Assembly (NCBI GenBank): GCA_964526295.1
Contig: CAZGKW010000035.1
Span: 1-44,900 of the forward strand
Source: CAZGKW01 sp964526295
GTDB lineage: Bacteria > Planctomycetota > Phycisphaerae > FEN-1346
Direction of reading: 5' to 3'
Length of the DNA: 44,900 bases
Position 1 is the stretch's first letter. Each line of letters starts with the position of its first letter. Made by a program: the position numbers and the translations under genes. The notes under the pieces were generated by a model. That model was not told the DNA's origin, made no database searches, and saw only the letters and a program-made list of their open reading frames with translations. Shown one piece after another: positions 36,414-44,727 of this stretch.

Positions 36414-38447
36414 TCATTCTGCGGTCCCCCGTTCACCCGCCTCCGGCCGACGGAGGTGCTCGGGCAGATAGACCACCCACTCGGCCTCGAACCAGAAGTC
36501 GTTGCTCTTGTCAATGACCGGTCCCTTAGGCGCTTCGCCGGGGACCGCAGGCTTGGCCAGCGCCGTCCCTTCGTAGATCGTGAAGCTCGGCCGGTTCCCG
36601 TATCGATCGCTCAGGCGGATGTTGGCAATGACCTCCTCGCCGGCGGGAGTGCCGAGGTGGACCGTCCTCGGGTCCGCCCGCAGCGTCTGAATCAACTCGT
36701 TGTTGACGTACTGGTAGCCCGTGCCGCCCGGCTTGGGCGTGATACCGACGATCCGGACGAGCATCCCCGGGACGGCCCCGAGCAGGGCCTCACGCTCGGC
36801 CGGCTGCGGGGGCATCTCGGCCTCGGCGCCCGGCCCGGGCGGGACCCCGCCTTCGGCGGGAGGCGCCGTCTCGGGCGGCGCCGGCCGATAGACGCTGATC
36901 TCGTCCCCGGCCTTGGCGGCCGCACCGGCCCCGCCGAGCGCGACCGAGTACGCCCGGACGTCAGGCACGTAATGGGCCGTCGCATCGAGCAGCTCGATCA
37001 TGTTCAGGGCCGCCCGGGGGACCCTGCCCGTGCGGTACGCCTCGGTCTGGAACTGCGGGTCATACGGGACGGCCCGCCACAGGGTAACGAGGACGTTGTA
37101 GGCGTAATCCTGCTCGGCGGTCAGTTCGCGGAGCCCCTCCAGGCCGCGGGCGGCCTCACGGAGCTCCTCCTTCTTTTCCTCGAACTTGCCCTGCCACTCG
37201 CGGTTCGTCTGGACGATCTCGCGGACCTCCTGGGTGAGCTGGGCCACGCTGCCCTTGCGGGGCTCCAGCTCGCCGTAGGTCTTGACGGCGTCGTAGGCGA
37301 AGGCACCGACGGCGCCGAGGACGCAGGCGGCGGCGGCGACGAAGAACGGCCGCTTCTTCCTCAGGATCTTCTGGCTCAGGATCTCGGTCGGCAGCAGGCT
37401 GGTCTGGATCGCCGACAGGCCCAGCCCCTGGACCGCCAGCCCGTAGGAGACGCCGAACGACAGGACGTTCTCGCGGAAGAGCGGGGCGCCGAGGGCCTCG
37501 CTGTCGCTGAGGCCCTGGAACCCGTCGATCTTCTCCACCTCGACGCCGAGGCTCTGGGCCACGAACTTCCTCAGCCCCGCCAGACGGAACGCGTTGCCCA
37601 GCGCCACCACCCGCTCGATGCGGCTGTCGCGGTGCAGGCTCGTGTAGTAGCCGATCGACCGCTGGATCTCGGTCAGCAGGTCGCCGAAGACAGGCCGCAT
37701 GGCTTGGAAGACCTTGCGGGCATGTTTCGATTCGGCGGCGTGGCGCTTGAGCTTCTCGGCCTTGGCGAAGGAGAGCTTGAAGGCCTTGCACAGGGCCTGG
37801 GTAAAGTTGTTCCCGCCGATCGGGACGGGCCGGATCCAGACGCGATCACCCTCGGAGATGACGAGGTTGGTGTTCTCGGCCCCGACGTCGATCAGGATGG
37901 TGGCGCCGGTGCCCTCGCGCTTGTCGTGGCGGAGGAAGTTGTACAGGGCGACCGGGGCCATCTGGACGATGTCCGGCTCGATCTTCATGGCCAGGAAGTC
38001 CGAGACGTAGTCGGCCACGATGTCGCGTTTCATGGCGAAGATGCCGACCTCGACCTCGCGCGGCCCCGCCGAAGGCGGGCTGATCGTCTGGTAGTCCCAG
38101 ACGACGTCCTCGAGGTTGAAGGGGATTTGCTGGCGGGCTTCGTAGCGGACGATCTCGGGGACCTTCTTCGGCTCGACGGGAGGGAGCTTGATGAACCGGG
38201 TGAAGCTGGCCTGGCCCGGAACGCTGACGACGATGGTCGAGCCCTTGGTGTTGTTGCGGCTGAGGAACTTCTCCAGGGCGCTACGGATCAGTTGCTGCTC
38301 GTCGGCGTCGGGCTGGCTGAGGACCTTGGCGTGCTCGATAACGTCGAAGCTGACGGCCTGGATTCGATCGTCCCGCGCCCGGAGCTTCAGGGCCTTCAGA
38401 GCACATTGACCGACATCAATCCCCCATACGGTCTTGCTGCTGGGCAT
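36414..38447 (-). CDS. pilM: PilM-like protein fused to a membrane-anchored PilN-like half
   Basis: A 677-residue protein, about twice the usual PilM length. Residues 1-350 are an actin-fold PilM/SHS2 ATPase (VWGIDVGQCALKALKLR; VSVPGQASFTRFIKLP; ILIDVGAENTNLVISEGDRV; TEIQRSIGYY). A single membrane helix follows at about 367-386, then a coiled coil (about 390-440, VREIVQTNREWQGKFEEKKE), a Pro-rich linker (about 530-555) and a compact C-terminal domain. The second half has PilN topology, so the usual PilM-PilN interaction is here covalent. ATG 38447 follows GAGGAA. First gene of the pilus operon. Confidence 0.88.
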   Translation of the reverse strand: MPSSKTVWGIDVGQCALKALKLRARDDRIQAVSFDVIEHAKVLSQPDADEQQLIRSALEKFLSRNNTKGSTIVVSVPGQASFTRFIKLPPVEPKKVPEIVRYEARQQIPFNLEDVVWDYQTISPPSAGPREVEVGIFAMKRDIVADYVSDFLAMKIEPDIVQMAPVALYNFLRHDKREGTGATILIDVGAENTNLVISEGDRVWIRPVPIGGNNFTQALCKAFKLSFAKAEKLKRHAAESKHARKVFQAMRPVFGDLLTEIQRSIGYYTSLHRDSRIERVVALGNAFRLAGLRKFVAQSLGVEVEKIDGFQGLSDSEALGAPLFRENVLSFGVSYGLAVQGLGLSAIQTSLLPTEILSQKILRKKRPFFVAAAACVLGAVGAFAYDAVKTYGELEPRKGSVAQLTQEVREIVQTNREWQGKFEEKKEELREAARGLEGLRELTAEQDYAYNVLVTLWRAVPYDPQFQTEAYRTGRVPRAALNMIELLDATAHYVPDVRAYSVALGGAGAAAKAGDEISVYRPAPPETAPPAEGGVPPGPGAEAEMPPQPAEREALLGAVPGMLVRIVGITPKPGGTGYQYVNNELIQTLRADPRTVHLGTPAGEEVIANIRLSDRYGNRPSFTIYEGTALAKPAVPGEAPKGPVIDKSNDFWFEAEWVVYLPEHLRRPEAGERGTAE

Positions 38448-38577
38448 AACCGTTCCTCGCTAGCTGCTCGCGCCCCCGGCGAGTCTCTTCAGGTGGGCCC
38501 CTGTCCGACACGGCGTGGTGACTGTCGGACGGCGTGCCCGGCGGGTCACATCTCTCTTCTTTCCCTTCCCTGCCCCT

Positions 38578-38607
38578 ATTAGAACCGCGCCGACAAAAAG
38601 ACGTCAA
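38578..38607 (-). promoter_or_regulatory. Candidate promoter of the pilus operon
   Basis: On the minus strand TTGACG (38607-38602), an 18-base spacer, then TCTAAT (38583-38578). The start would be near 38571, about 125 bases before pilM. Confidence 0.55.
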
Positions 38608-38691
38608 GGGAAAATCCCACCCCCTCGCGGCTTCTAACTCATTCCAGGGGGACGCCTTGCCGGCGGCGACCCGCCGCCCGCGGGGCCGCGC

Positions 38692-39726
38692 TCACGTGGG
38701 ACCCGGCGCCCCGTCCTGATGCATGAACGCCTCGACGAGGGCGACGGCGTTTGCGGTCGGCGTCTCGGGCTGGAGCGGCTTCGCCGGCGCAAGAATGTAC
38801 CCCCCGCCGCGCCCCATCTCGCGGCACAGGCGAGCCACCTCGCGGCGAATCTCGGCGGGCGTGCCGAACGGGATCGTGCTCTGCGAACCCAGGCCGCCCC
38901 AGAACGTGATCTTCTCGCCCCACCGCCGCTTCAGCTCGTACGGATTCATCCCCCGGGCCTCCGGTTGGACGCTCTCCAGCACGTCGAGGCCGATCTCGAT
39001 GATGTCGGGAAGGATGTCGACGACGCTGCCGCAGCAGTGGCCCATGGTCAGCTTGCCGGCGTCGTGGACCGCCTGGTAGAGCCGGGCCCAGCGGGGCTTG
39101 AGCATCCGCCGCCACCGGTCCGGCCCCAGCAGGACGCCCCGCTGGTCGCCCCAGTCGTCGGCGAACATGATCGCATCGACGGGCATGTCGGCGTAGACCC
39201 GGACGAACCCGAGATAGAGCTCCGTCAGGCGGTCGAGCAGCTCCTCGTAGAAGTCCGGCTCGGCCGCCGCATCCATCAGCGCCTCGGTGAACCCGCGAAG
39301 CGCCCAGCTCCACTCGAACAGGCCCCGGCTGACGTGGCCGATGAGGAAGCTGTCGGCGTTTTCCTCGCATTCGCGGAGGGCGGCCGCCCGCCGCTCCTCG
39401 TCGAGGAACGCTTCGAGGCGTGGGAAGTCGTACGTGTCGAAGGAGGGCCCGGCCATGGCGGGCCGCTCCAGGCGCGATGGCCGGAGGTCGACCCGCCACA
39501 CGTTCCCGAACCGGTCCCGCACGCGGGCCGGATCGACCGGCTCCTCGTGCTTCGTGTCGACGCCTCGGACCCGGACGATATAGGGCGTCAGGCGGTCGCG
39601 CCAGGCAGGCCCGCCGTAATGGGCGTCGAGCCGCTCCGCCACGTCGCCCTCGAAGCCGACCGTGTAGGGGACGGGCGAGGTCTCACGGTGATGGACCTGC
39701 TCCAGGACGTAGTCACGGGGTTTCAA
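38692..39726 (-). CDS. URO-D-superfamily protein, possible methyltransferase
   Basis: A 344-residue protein with the fold of uroporphyrinogen decarboxylase and its MtaA/CmuA relatives (FADDWGDQRGVLLGPDRWR, about 188-206; KLTMGHCCGSVVDILPDIIE, about 225-244; LDVLESVQPEARGMNPYELK). The H230-C231-C232 cluster lies where corrinoid methyltransferases bind zinc, and the N-terminus lacks a canonical heme-pathway signature. It may therefore be a methyltransferase rather than HemE. The start is TTG 39726, with GGAGGAG 8 bases before. It begins 15 bases after the mnmE stop. Confidence 0.82.
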   Translation of the reverse strand: MKPRDYVLEQVHHRETSPVPYTVGFEGDVAERLDAHYGGPAWRDRLTPYIVRVRGVDTKHEEPVDPARVRDRFGNVWRVDLRPSRLERPAMAGPSFDTYDFPRLEAFLDEERRAAALRECEENADSFLIGHVSRGLFEWSWALRGFTEALMDAAAEPDFYEELLDRLTELYLGFVRVYADMPVDAIMFADDWGDQRGVLLGPDRWRRMLKPRWARLYQAVHDAGKLTMGHCCGSVVDILPDIIEIGLDVLESVQPEARGMNPYELKRRWGEKITFWGGLGSQSTIPFGTPAEIRREVARLCREMGRGGGYILAPAKPLQPETPTANAVALVEAFMHQDGAPGPT

Positions 39727-39741
39727 GCCCAGTCTCCTCCG

Positions 39742-41139
39742 TCACTTACCGATGCAGAATCGTGAGAATATTGCGCCGAGGACGTCCTCCCCCGCCGTCC
39801 GCCCGGCGATGGAGGCCAGGCGGTCGAGCGCTTCGCGAAGCTCCTCGGCCACCAGTTCGCCGCCGGCGGCGTCGCGGGCCAGACGCCCCGCCCGGTCGAG
39901 CGCCCCGAGCGACGCTTCCAAGGCCGACCGGTGCCGGGCCGTCACCACCGGCCCCGTCGCCTCACGATCCACCGTGCCCCCCTCCACGGCCCGGCCCAGG
40001 GCCTCCCGCAGCGCGTCGAGCCCCTGCCCCGTCACGGCGCTCGTCTCGACGACCGCCGCACGGACGCCGCGCGATGCGAGGTGGGCCCGGACGGCATCGC
40101 CCGGCGCAAGGTCGCACTTCGCCACGGCCACCACCAGCGGCGCGGCCACCAGCGCAAAGACCTCGTCGATCCCGCCATCCGGCGGCGCCGTCGCATCGAT
40201 CGCCAGCAGCACCAGGTCGGCACGGCCGATGGCCTCGACCGCCCGGTCGCGGGCCCTGGCCGACAGCTCGTCGCCGGCCGACTCCACCCCCGCCGTGTCG
40301 GAGAGCACGAAGGCGTAGTCCTGGCCCGACGGCCCGGGGACGCGCAGCGCGGCCGTGACCTCGTCGCGGGTCGTGCCCGGCCGGGCGGCGACGATGGCCC
40401 GGTCCTGGCCAAGCAGCCGGTTGAAGAGGCTCGACTTGCCGGCGTTGGGGCGGCCAACGAGGACCAGGCGGACTTCGCCGGTGCAGGTCTCCAGACCCCG
40501 GCTCCGGCGGCCGAGGCGGACGAGCTCTGCGGCAGCCGATTCGATGCGGCGCGCGACTTCCTCCGCTGACGCCAGCTCGATGCCCTGGTCCGAGAAGTCG
40601 AGGTCCGCCTCGACCAGGGCCAGCACGTCGCGGACCCCCTCGGCCAGGGCCGAGACGTCGCGCGACAGGTGGCCCCTGAGGAGGTCGCCCGCCGCGCGAA
40701 GCGCGGCCTCGCCGGAGGCCGAGACGATCGCCATGACGGCCTCGGCCTGGGCCAGGTCGAGCCGGCCAGCGGCGAAGGCCCGGAAGGTGAACTCTCCGGG
40801 CTCGGCCGCCCGGGCCCCCGCCGCCAGCGCCGCCTCGACCACCGCCCCCTCCAGGGCCGGCCACGCCCCGACGTGGATCTCCACGACGTCCTGCCGCGTG
40901 TACGACCGGGGGGCCCGCATCAGGTAGGCCGTGGCCGGCATCTCGCAGGAAGGCGCGGCCAGGCGCATCCGACCGGGCCCGGCGGCGAAAGTCGGCCAGT
41001 CCGCAATCGGCACGCCGCGGTTCGGCCGGAAGAGCCGGTCGCCGACGGCCACCGCCCGGGGACCGGAGAGGCGGAGGACGGCCCGCTCGGCCGCCCCGGC
41101 CGGCGAAGAAATCGCCACGATCGTGTCGTCCAGGTCCAT
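39742..41139 (-). CDS. mnmE: tRNA modification GTPase MnmE with altered G4 motif
   Basis: A 465-residue protein. With MnmG it modifies U34 of certain tRNAs. It has an N-terminal tetrahydrofolate-binding domain (about 1-120), helical parts on either side of the G domain, and the C-terminal catalytic motif FCIGK at 461-465. The G domain has G1 GRPNAGKSS (229-237), G2 TTRDE (256-260) and G3 DTAG (281-284). The G4 motif, normally NKxD, reads AKCD at 340-343, losing the conserved Asn. It lies downstream of yidC, as in many bacteria, with a 111-base inverted repeat between them. Confidence 0.95.
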   Translation of the reverse strand: MDLDDTIVAISSPAGAAERAVLRLSGPRAVAVGDRLFRPNRGVPIADWPTFAAGPGRMRLAAPSCEMPATAYLMRAPRSYTRQDVVEIHVGAWPALEGAVVEAALAAGARAAEPGEFTFRAFAAGRLDLAQAEAVMAIVSASGEAALRAAGDLLRGHLSRDVSALAEGVRDVLALVEADLDFSDQGIELASAEEVARRIESAAAELVRLGRRSRGLETCTGEVRLVLVGRPNAGKSSLFNRLLGQDRAIVAARPGTTRDEVTAALRVPGPSGQDYAFVLSDTAGVESAGDELSARARDRAVEAIGRADLVLLAIDATAPPDGGIDEVFALVAAPLVVAVAKCDLAPGDAVRAHLASRGVRAAVVETSAVTGQGLDALREALGRAVEGGTVDREATGPVVTARHRSALEASLGALDRAGRLARDAAGGELVAEELREALDRLASIAGRTAGEDVLGAIFSRFCIGK

Positions 41140-41154
41140 GTCGAACGGCCCGTT

Positions 41155-41265
41155 GGAACCGCAAAAATCGCAAAAGGCGCAAAGAACAGCAGGAATAATC
41201 GAAACGACCAGGGCCGTTGTTGGTCCTGGTTATTTTGATCTGTTCTCTGCGATCTTTGCGGTTCC
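41155..41265. repeat. 111-bp inverted-repeat element between yidC and mnmE
   Basis: GGAACCGCAAAAATCGCA at the left end matches the complement of the right end with one mismatch. The match continues in patches (AAGAACAG; ATAATC) to a small inner inverted repeat ACCAGG/CCTGGT around the centre near 41213. A-rich GCAAA units repeat within each arm. As RNA it would form one long interrupted hairpin in the yidC-mnmE transcript. It looks like a dispersed intergenic repeat, perhaps a MITE. Confidence 0.65.
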
Positions 41266-41291
41266 ATCACGGCGGGAACGCAGAAGGCCTC

Positions 41292-43538
41292 TCACTTGCG
41301 CTTCCTGCGTTTCTTCGGTTTGCCCTTGTCGGCGTCGGGGGCGATGCGCTGGCGGATCCGTTCGGCGAACGAGCGGGGCTTGCCCGAGACGTAGGGGCCC
41401 TTCTTCTTCCTGGGGGCGGGCGGCTCGGGCGAGGCGGGCTTGCCGCCCTGCTCCCCTTCGTCCTCGGCGGTGTACTTTTTCCGCAGGTACCAGCTCTCGA
41501 CCGACCCGAGGAGCATCGACGTGAAGATGTAGAGCGTCAGGCCCGCGGGGGCGCTGTAGAGCACCAGCAGCAGGAACACCGTCATGATGCTCATCATCAT
41601 CTTCTGCTGGCTCGCCTGGTCCGGGGCGGCGGTCGGCTGAGGCGTCAGGCGCTGCTGGACGTACATCGAGATCGACATCAGGATCGGCATGATGTTGAAG
41701 CTCGTGATCCCCTCGCTGCCCAGCATGCTCTGGACCCAGCCGACGAGGAACCCGATCAGGGGCACGTCCTGGCCCGGCAGGAAGAACGGCTCCGCCCACG
41801 TGATGAGGGCGTCCGGCTGGGCCAGGTCCTGGAGGAACACCGACCCCACCGGCAGCCACTCGGCCGGGATGAACCACGCGTGACGCAGGTTCAGGCTCGT
41901 CAGCAGCGCCCCGTACAGGGCGATCCAGATCGGCATCTGGATGAACATCGGCAGGCACCCGGACAGGGGGTTGAACCCCTCTTCCCGCTGGAGCTTCAGC
42001 ATCGCCTCGTGCTGCCGCTTCTTGTCGTCCTTGTACTGCTCCTGGAGGGCCTTGATCTTCGGCTGGATCCGCTGCATCTTCGCCATCGACTTGCGGCTCC
42101 ACCGCGTCGCCGGATGCAGCGCCACCCGCAGACACACCACCAGCATGATGATGGCGATCCCGTAGTTGCCCACCAGCCAGTTGAACGCGTTCAGAACGTG
42201 GACCATCGCTTTGCTGATCGGCGTCAGCAGCCCCGAGCACGGGTCGCAGCACCGGGTCCAGACGATCATGTCGGCCAGGTGGACGTCGGCGTAGGGAGGC
42301 TTCGCGAGCAGGTCCGGGTCCTTCGGGCCGGCGAAGACGAGCCAATCGTGTCCGGCCGAGCCGCCCGCCGGCAGGAGCACCTCGCGGCCCGTCAGCCGGA
42401 CCCCGGCCTGCCATTCCCCCTCGTCCTCCGGCGCCTCGTATTGGAAGGCCGCGGCGGCGGCGACGAACGTCTCCTCGACCAGGGGCTTGAAGGCCCCCTC
42501 GTCGCGTCGACCGGCGATCGCCACCACCGCGAAGTACTTGTCGACGGTGCCCGCCCAGTGGATCCGTTCGCCGGCGATGGGCATCGTGGCCGGCTCGTCC
42601 TCGGGCAGGTCCTTGTCGCGCTCGATCTTGTTCGGTTCGACCCGGACCACGCTCAGCTTCGGGCCCGTCGAGACCCCCGCCACCACCTGTCGGAAATCGG
42701 TCCGGACGCCTTCGCGCGGCAGGGCCGGCGGGCCCTGGAGGACGTACTCGACCTTCTCCGGCCGGGCCGACCCCTCGCCGCTCGCGTCGACGAACTCGAC
42801 CGTCAGGCCCAGGTCGTAGAGGGGCGTTCGCTGCTCGGGCGGGCCCGCGGCCGCCCGCGTCAGATTGAACGTCTTGCGGACCGTCAGCACGGTCGATCCG
42901 TCCTCGGTCCGGAGGTCGGTCTCCGCCACGACGGTCGTGTCGTCCTCGCGGCGGAGGCGCCAGTCGACCTCCGACAGGTCCACCGTGGACCACCCCGCCG
43001 CTGCGGCCAGCCGGACGCGAAGCTCGGGGACCAGGAACGCCGCGAAGGGCTCGTCCGGCGGGACGAGGTCGAAGGCTTCCCGCTCGTCGGGGTCCTCCTT
43101 GTGGCGGTCGGCGACCGTCTTGAAGAAGCGGTGCCGGGCCAGCGTCAGCCGCTTCAGGCCCCCGCCTCGGGAGACGACTTCGGCCTCCAGGTCGAACGGG
43201 TTGTCCTCGTAGCGTGCAGAGCCGATGACGACCGGGTCGGGGGGCGTCTCAGCCCCGGCGGCAACGAGTGGGGGCCCTGCGGCGGGCGGCTCGGCGGGCC
43301 TTTCTTCGGGAGGCGAGACGCTCGGCTTCTCGGCCGGCGCTTCGGAGGGCGGCTTCTCGGCCGGCGGCCCGGCGGGGGGCTCGGCCGGCGGCTCGGCGGG
43401 GGTTTCGGCCGGCGGCTCGGGCGGCGTCTCCGGCCCGGCCGGCCCCTCCTGACGAAGGCGCCAGAGCTGGTAGCCCCAGACCAAGGCCAGGATGATGGCG
43501 GCGGCCAGAATCGACCGGATGATGGTTTCGCGATCCAA
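41292..43538 (-). CDS. yidC: Membrane protein insertase YidC
   Basis: A 748-residue inner-membrane insertase. The N-terminal helix (about 7-26) leads to a Pro/Ala/Glu-rich linker (about 30-95) and the large periplasmic beta domain (about 100-430). The conserved Oxa1 core then follows with VGNYGIAIIMLVVCLRVALH, MQRIQPKIKALQEQYKDDKK, PLSGCLPMFIQMPIWIALYG, QQKMMMSIMTVFLLLVLYSA and a Lys/Arg-rich tail. The start is TTG 43538, after AGGGA. It follows the metallophosphoesterase gene by 42 bases. Confidence 0.95.
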   Translation of the reverse strand: MDRETIIRSILAAAIILALVWGYQLWRLRQEGPAGPETPPEPPAETPAEPPAEPPAGPPAEKPPSEAPAEKPSVSPPEERPAEPPAAGPPLVAAGAETPPDPVVIGSARYEDNPFDLEAEVVSRGGGLKRLTLARHRFFKTVADRHKEDPDEREAFDLVPPDEPFAAFLVPELRVRLAAAAGWSTVDLSEVDWRLRREDDTTVVAETDLRTEDGSTVLTVRKTFNLTRAAAGPPEQRTPLYDLGLTVEFVDASGEGSARPEKVEYVLQGPPALPREGVRTDFRQVVAGVSTGPKLSVVRVEPNKIERDKDLPEDEPATMPIAGERIHWAGTVDKYFAVVAIAGRRDEGAFKPLVEETFVAAAAAFQYEAPEDEGEWQAGVRLTGREVLLPAGGSAGHDWLVFAGPKDPDLLAKPPYADVHLADMIVWTRCCDPCSGLLTPISKAMVHVLNAFNWLVGNYGIAIIMLVVCLRVALHPATRWSRKSMAKMQRIQPKIKALQEQYKDDKKRQHEAMLKLQREEGFNPLSGCLPMFIQMPIWIALYGALLTSLNLRHAWFIPAEWLPVGSVFLQDLAQPDALITWAEPFFLPGQDVPLIGFLVGWVQSMLGSEGITSFNIMPILMSISMYVQQRLTPQPTAAPDQASQQKMMMSIMTVFLLLVLYSAPAGLTLYIFTSMLLGSVESWYLRKKYTAEDEGEQGGKPASPEPPAPRKKKGPYVSGKPRSFAERIRQRIAPDADKGKPKKRRKRK

Positions 43539-43580
43539 GGCGTCCCTATTGCTTAGAAACCACGTTTGAGACCGCGCCGT

Positions 43581-44327
43581 TTACCGGCCTTCGGCCAGGC
43601 GGTTTGCCAGGAACTCGTCCAGCTCGTCGACGGCCAGGATCTTCTCCATGGTGGTCTTGTGATCGTAGGGCACGCGGTGCCACCGGACCTCCCGCCCGTC
43701 GACCGTGACGTAGCACGCCCGGGGGTCGAGGTCGCGGGGCTGCCCGACACTGCCCACGTTGACCAGGGCCCGCCCGCCGTCGAGGCGAAACTTGTGGCCG
43801 AGCTGCGTCGGCGTCAGAAACTCGTACGTCTCGCGGAACACGCCGGGCAGGTGCGTGTGCCCCACGAAGCAGACGCCCTCGATCAGGTCGAACGCCGCCA
43901 TCAGCTTCGACAGGTTCAGCTCGGCCTCGTCCGGGAAGATGTAGTCGTGCATAGGGTGGCGCGGCGAGCCGTGGGCGTAGAGCAGGCCGTCGGTCTTGCG
44001 GACGGTGTCCATCCGGGCGAAGAACTCCCACCGCCGCCGGCGCGTCTTCTCGTCCGCCTCGGCCCCCAGCACCTGCCGGGTCCAGAAGACCGCCCGCTCC
44101 GCCGCCGTGTTGAAGCCCAGGGGCTCGATGAAGACGGCGTGGTCGTGGTTCCCCATGATGGTGAACTCGAACTCCATCACGCGGTCCAGGCATACCTTCG
44201 GGTCGGGCCCGTAGCCGACGACGTCGCCGAGACAGTAGACGGCCTCGCACTTGTTGTCAGCGATGTCGGCGCAGACGGCCTCGAGGGCCTCGATGTTGCT
44301 GTGGATGTCGCTGACCAGGGCAATCAT
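43581..44327 (-). CDS. Calcineurin-like metallophosphoesterase (YfcE/MJ0936-like)
   Basis: A 248-residue protein from ATG 44327. The metal-binding motifs are in order: DIHSN (7-11), GDVVGYGPDP (34-43), GNHDH (about 59-63) and GHTH in the second half. These define the two-metal phosphodiesterase fold. The substrate could be a cyclic nucleotide, a phosphoprotein or a nucleotide. The Shine-Dalgarno is distant (GAGGA, 14 bases). The frame extends to 44420 but the extension lacks the expected strand and any ribosome site. It likely forms a run with yidC. Confidence 0.9.
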   Translation of the reverse strand: MIALVSDIHSNIEALEAVCADIADNKCEAVYCLGDVVGYGPDPKVCLDRVMEFEFTIMGNHDHAVFIEPLGFNTAAERAVFWTRQVLGAEADEKTRRRRWEFFARMDTVRKTDGLLYAHGSPRHPMHDYIFPDEAELNLSKLMAAFDLIEGVCFVGHTHLPGVFRETYEFLTPTQLGHKFRLDGGRALVNVGSVGQPRDLDPRACYVTVDGREVRWHRVPYDHKTTMEKILAVDELDEFLANRLAEGR

Positions 44328-44463
44328 GGTTTGTCGCCGATCCTCGTCCCCCGATCGGCCGGGCTCGCGGCTTCGAGCCGGCGTCCCAGACAGGCCCGCG
44401 CGGTGGGCGTCCGTGCCCACCGCGACGGTCGGACCATCTCGCAGCGTTCCGCCTCGTTGCCGC

Positions 44464-44646
44464 CTACGACTCGTCCCCGGCGTCGGGCTTCTCGGCCTCG
44501 TCGATCAGCATGACGGGGATGTCGTCCCGGATGGGGTAGCGGAGGCCGCACTCTGCGTTCTGGCAGACCAGGCGGTCGCCTTCGAGCTTGACGCGGGTTC
44601 TACAGGCCGGACACACGAGGATTTCGAGCAGTTTCTGGTCAATCAT
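44464..44646 (-). CDS. Trm112-like zinc-ribbon protein
   Basis: A 60-residue protein from ATG 44646, after AAGGGAA. It begins MIDQKLLEILVCPACRTRV and has C12, C15, C28 and C33, with RYPIRDDIPVML near the end, the standard layout of the short bacterial Trm112/UPF0434 group. Eukaryotic Trm112 activates methyltransferases; the bacterial role is less clear. A promoter lies at 44694-44721. The metallophosphoesterase gene starts 137 bases downstream. Confidence 0.9.
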   Translation of the reverse strand: MIDQKLLEILVCPACRTRVKLEGDRLVCQNAECGLRYPIRDDIPVMLIDEAEKPDAGDES

Positions 44647-44693
44647 GCCGCGTTCCCTTGGCCCCGTTCGATGGGTCGTCGCCGAGACCACCC

Positions 44694-44721
44694 AGTTTAG
44701 TCCGAGCGGCCGCCAAGTCAA
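44694..44721 (-). promoter_or_regulatory. Candidate promoter of the Trm112-like gene
   Basis: On the minus strand TTGACT (44721-44716), a 16-base spacer, then TAAACT (44699-44694). The start would be near 44687, about 40 bases before the ATG. Confidence 0.5.
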
Positions 44722-44727
44722 CTGCAA

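Noticed and set aside
36345..38582. Long open frame opposite pilM
   Set aside because: Antisense shadow with no recognisable domain.
38692..39726. Calling the URO-D-like gene hemE
   Set aside because: Residues and context fit the MtaA/CmuA-like side of the superfamily better than heme biosynthesis.
41217..43556. Long open frame opposite yidC
   Set aside because: Antisense shadow rich in His/Arg/Asp; yidC motifs are clear on the minus strand.
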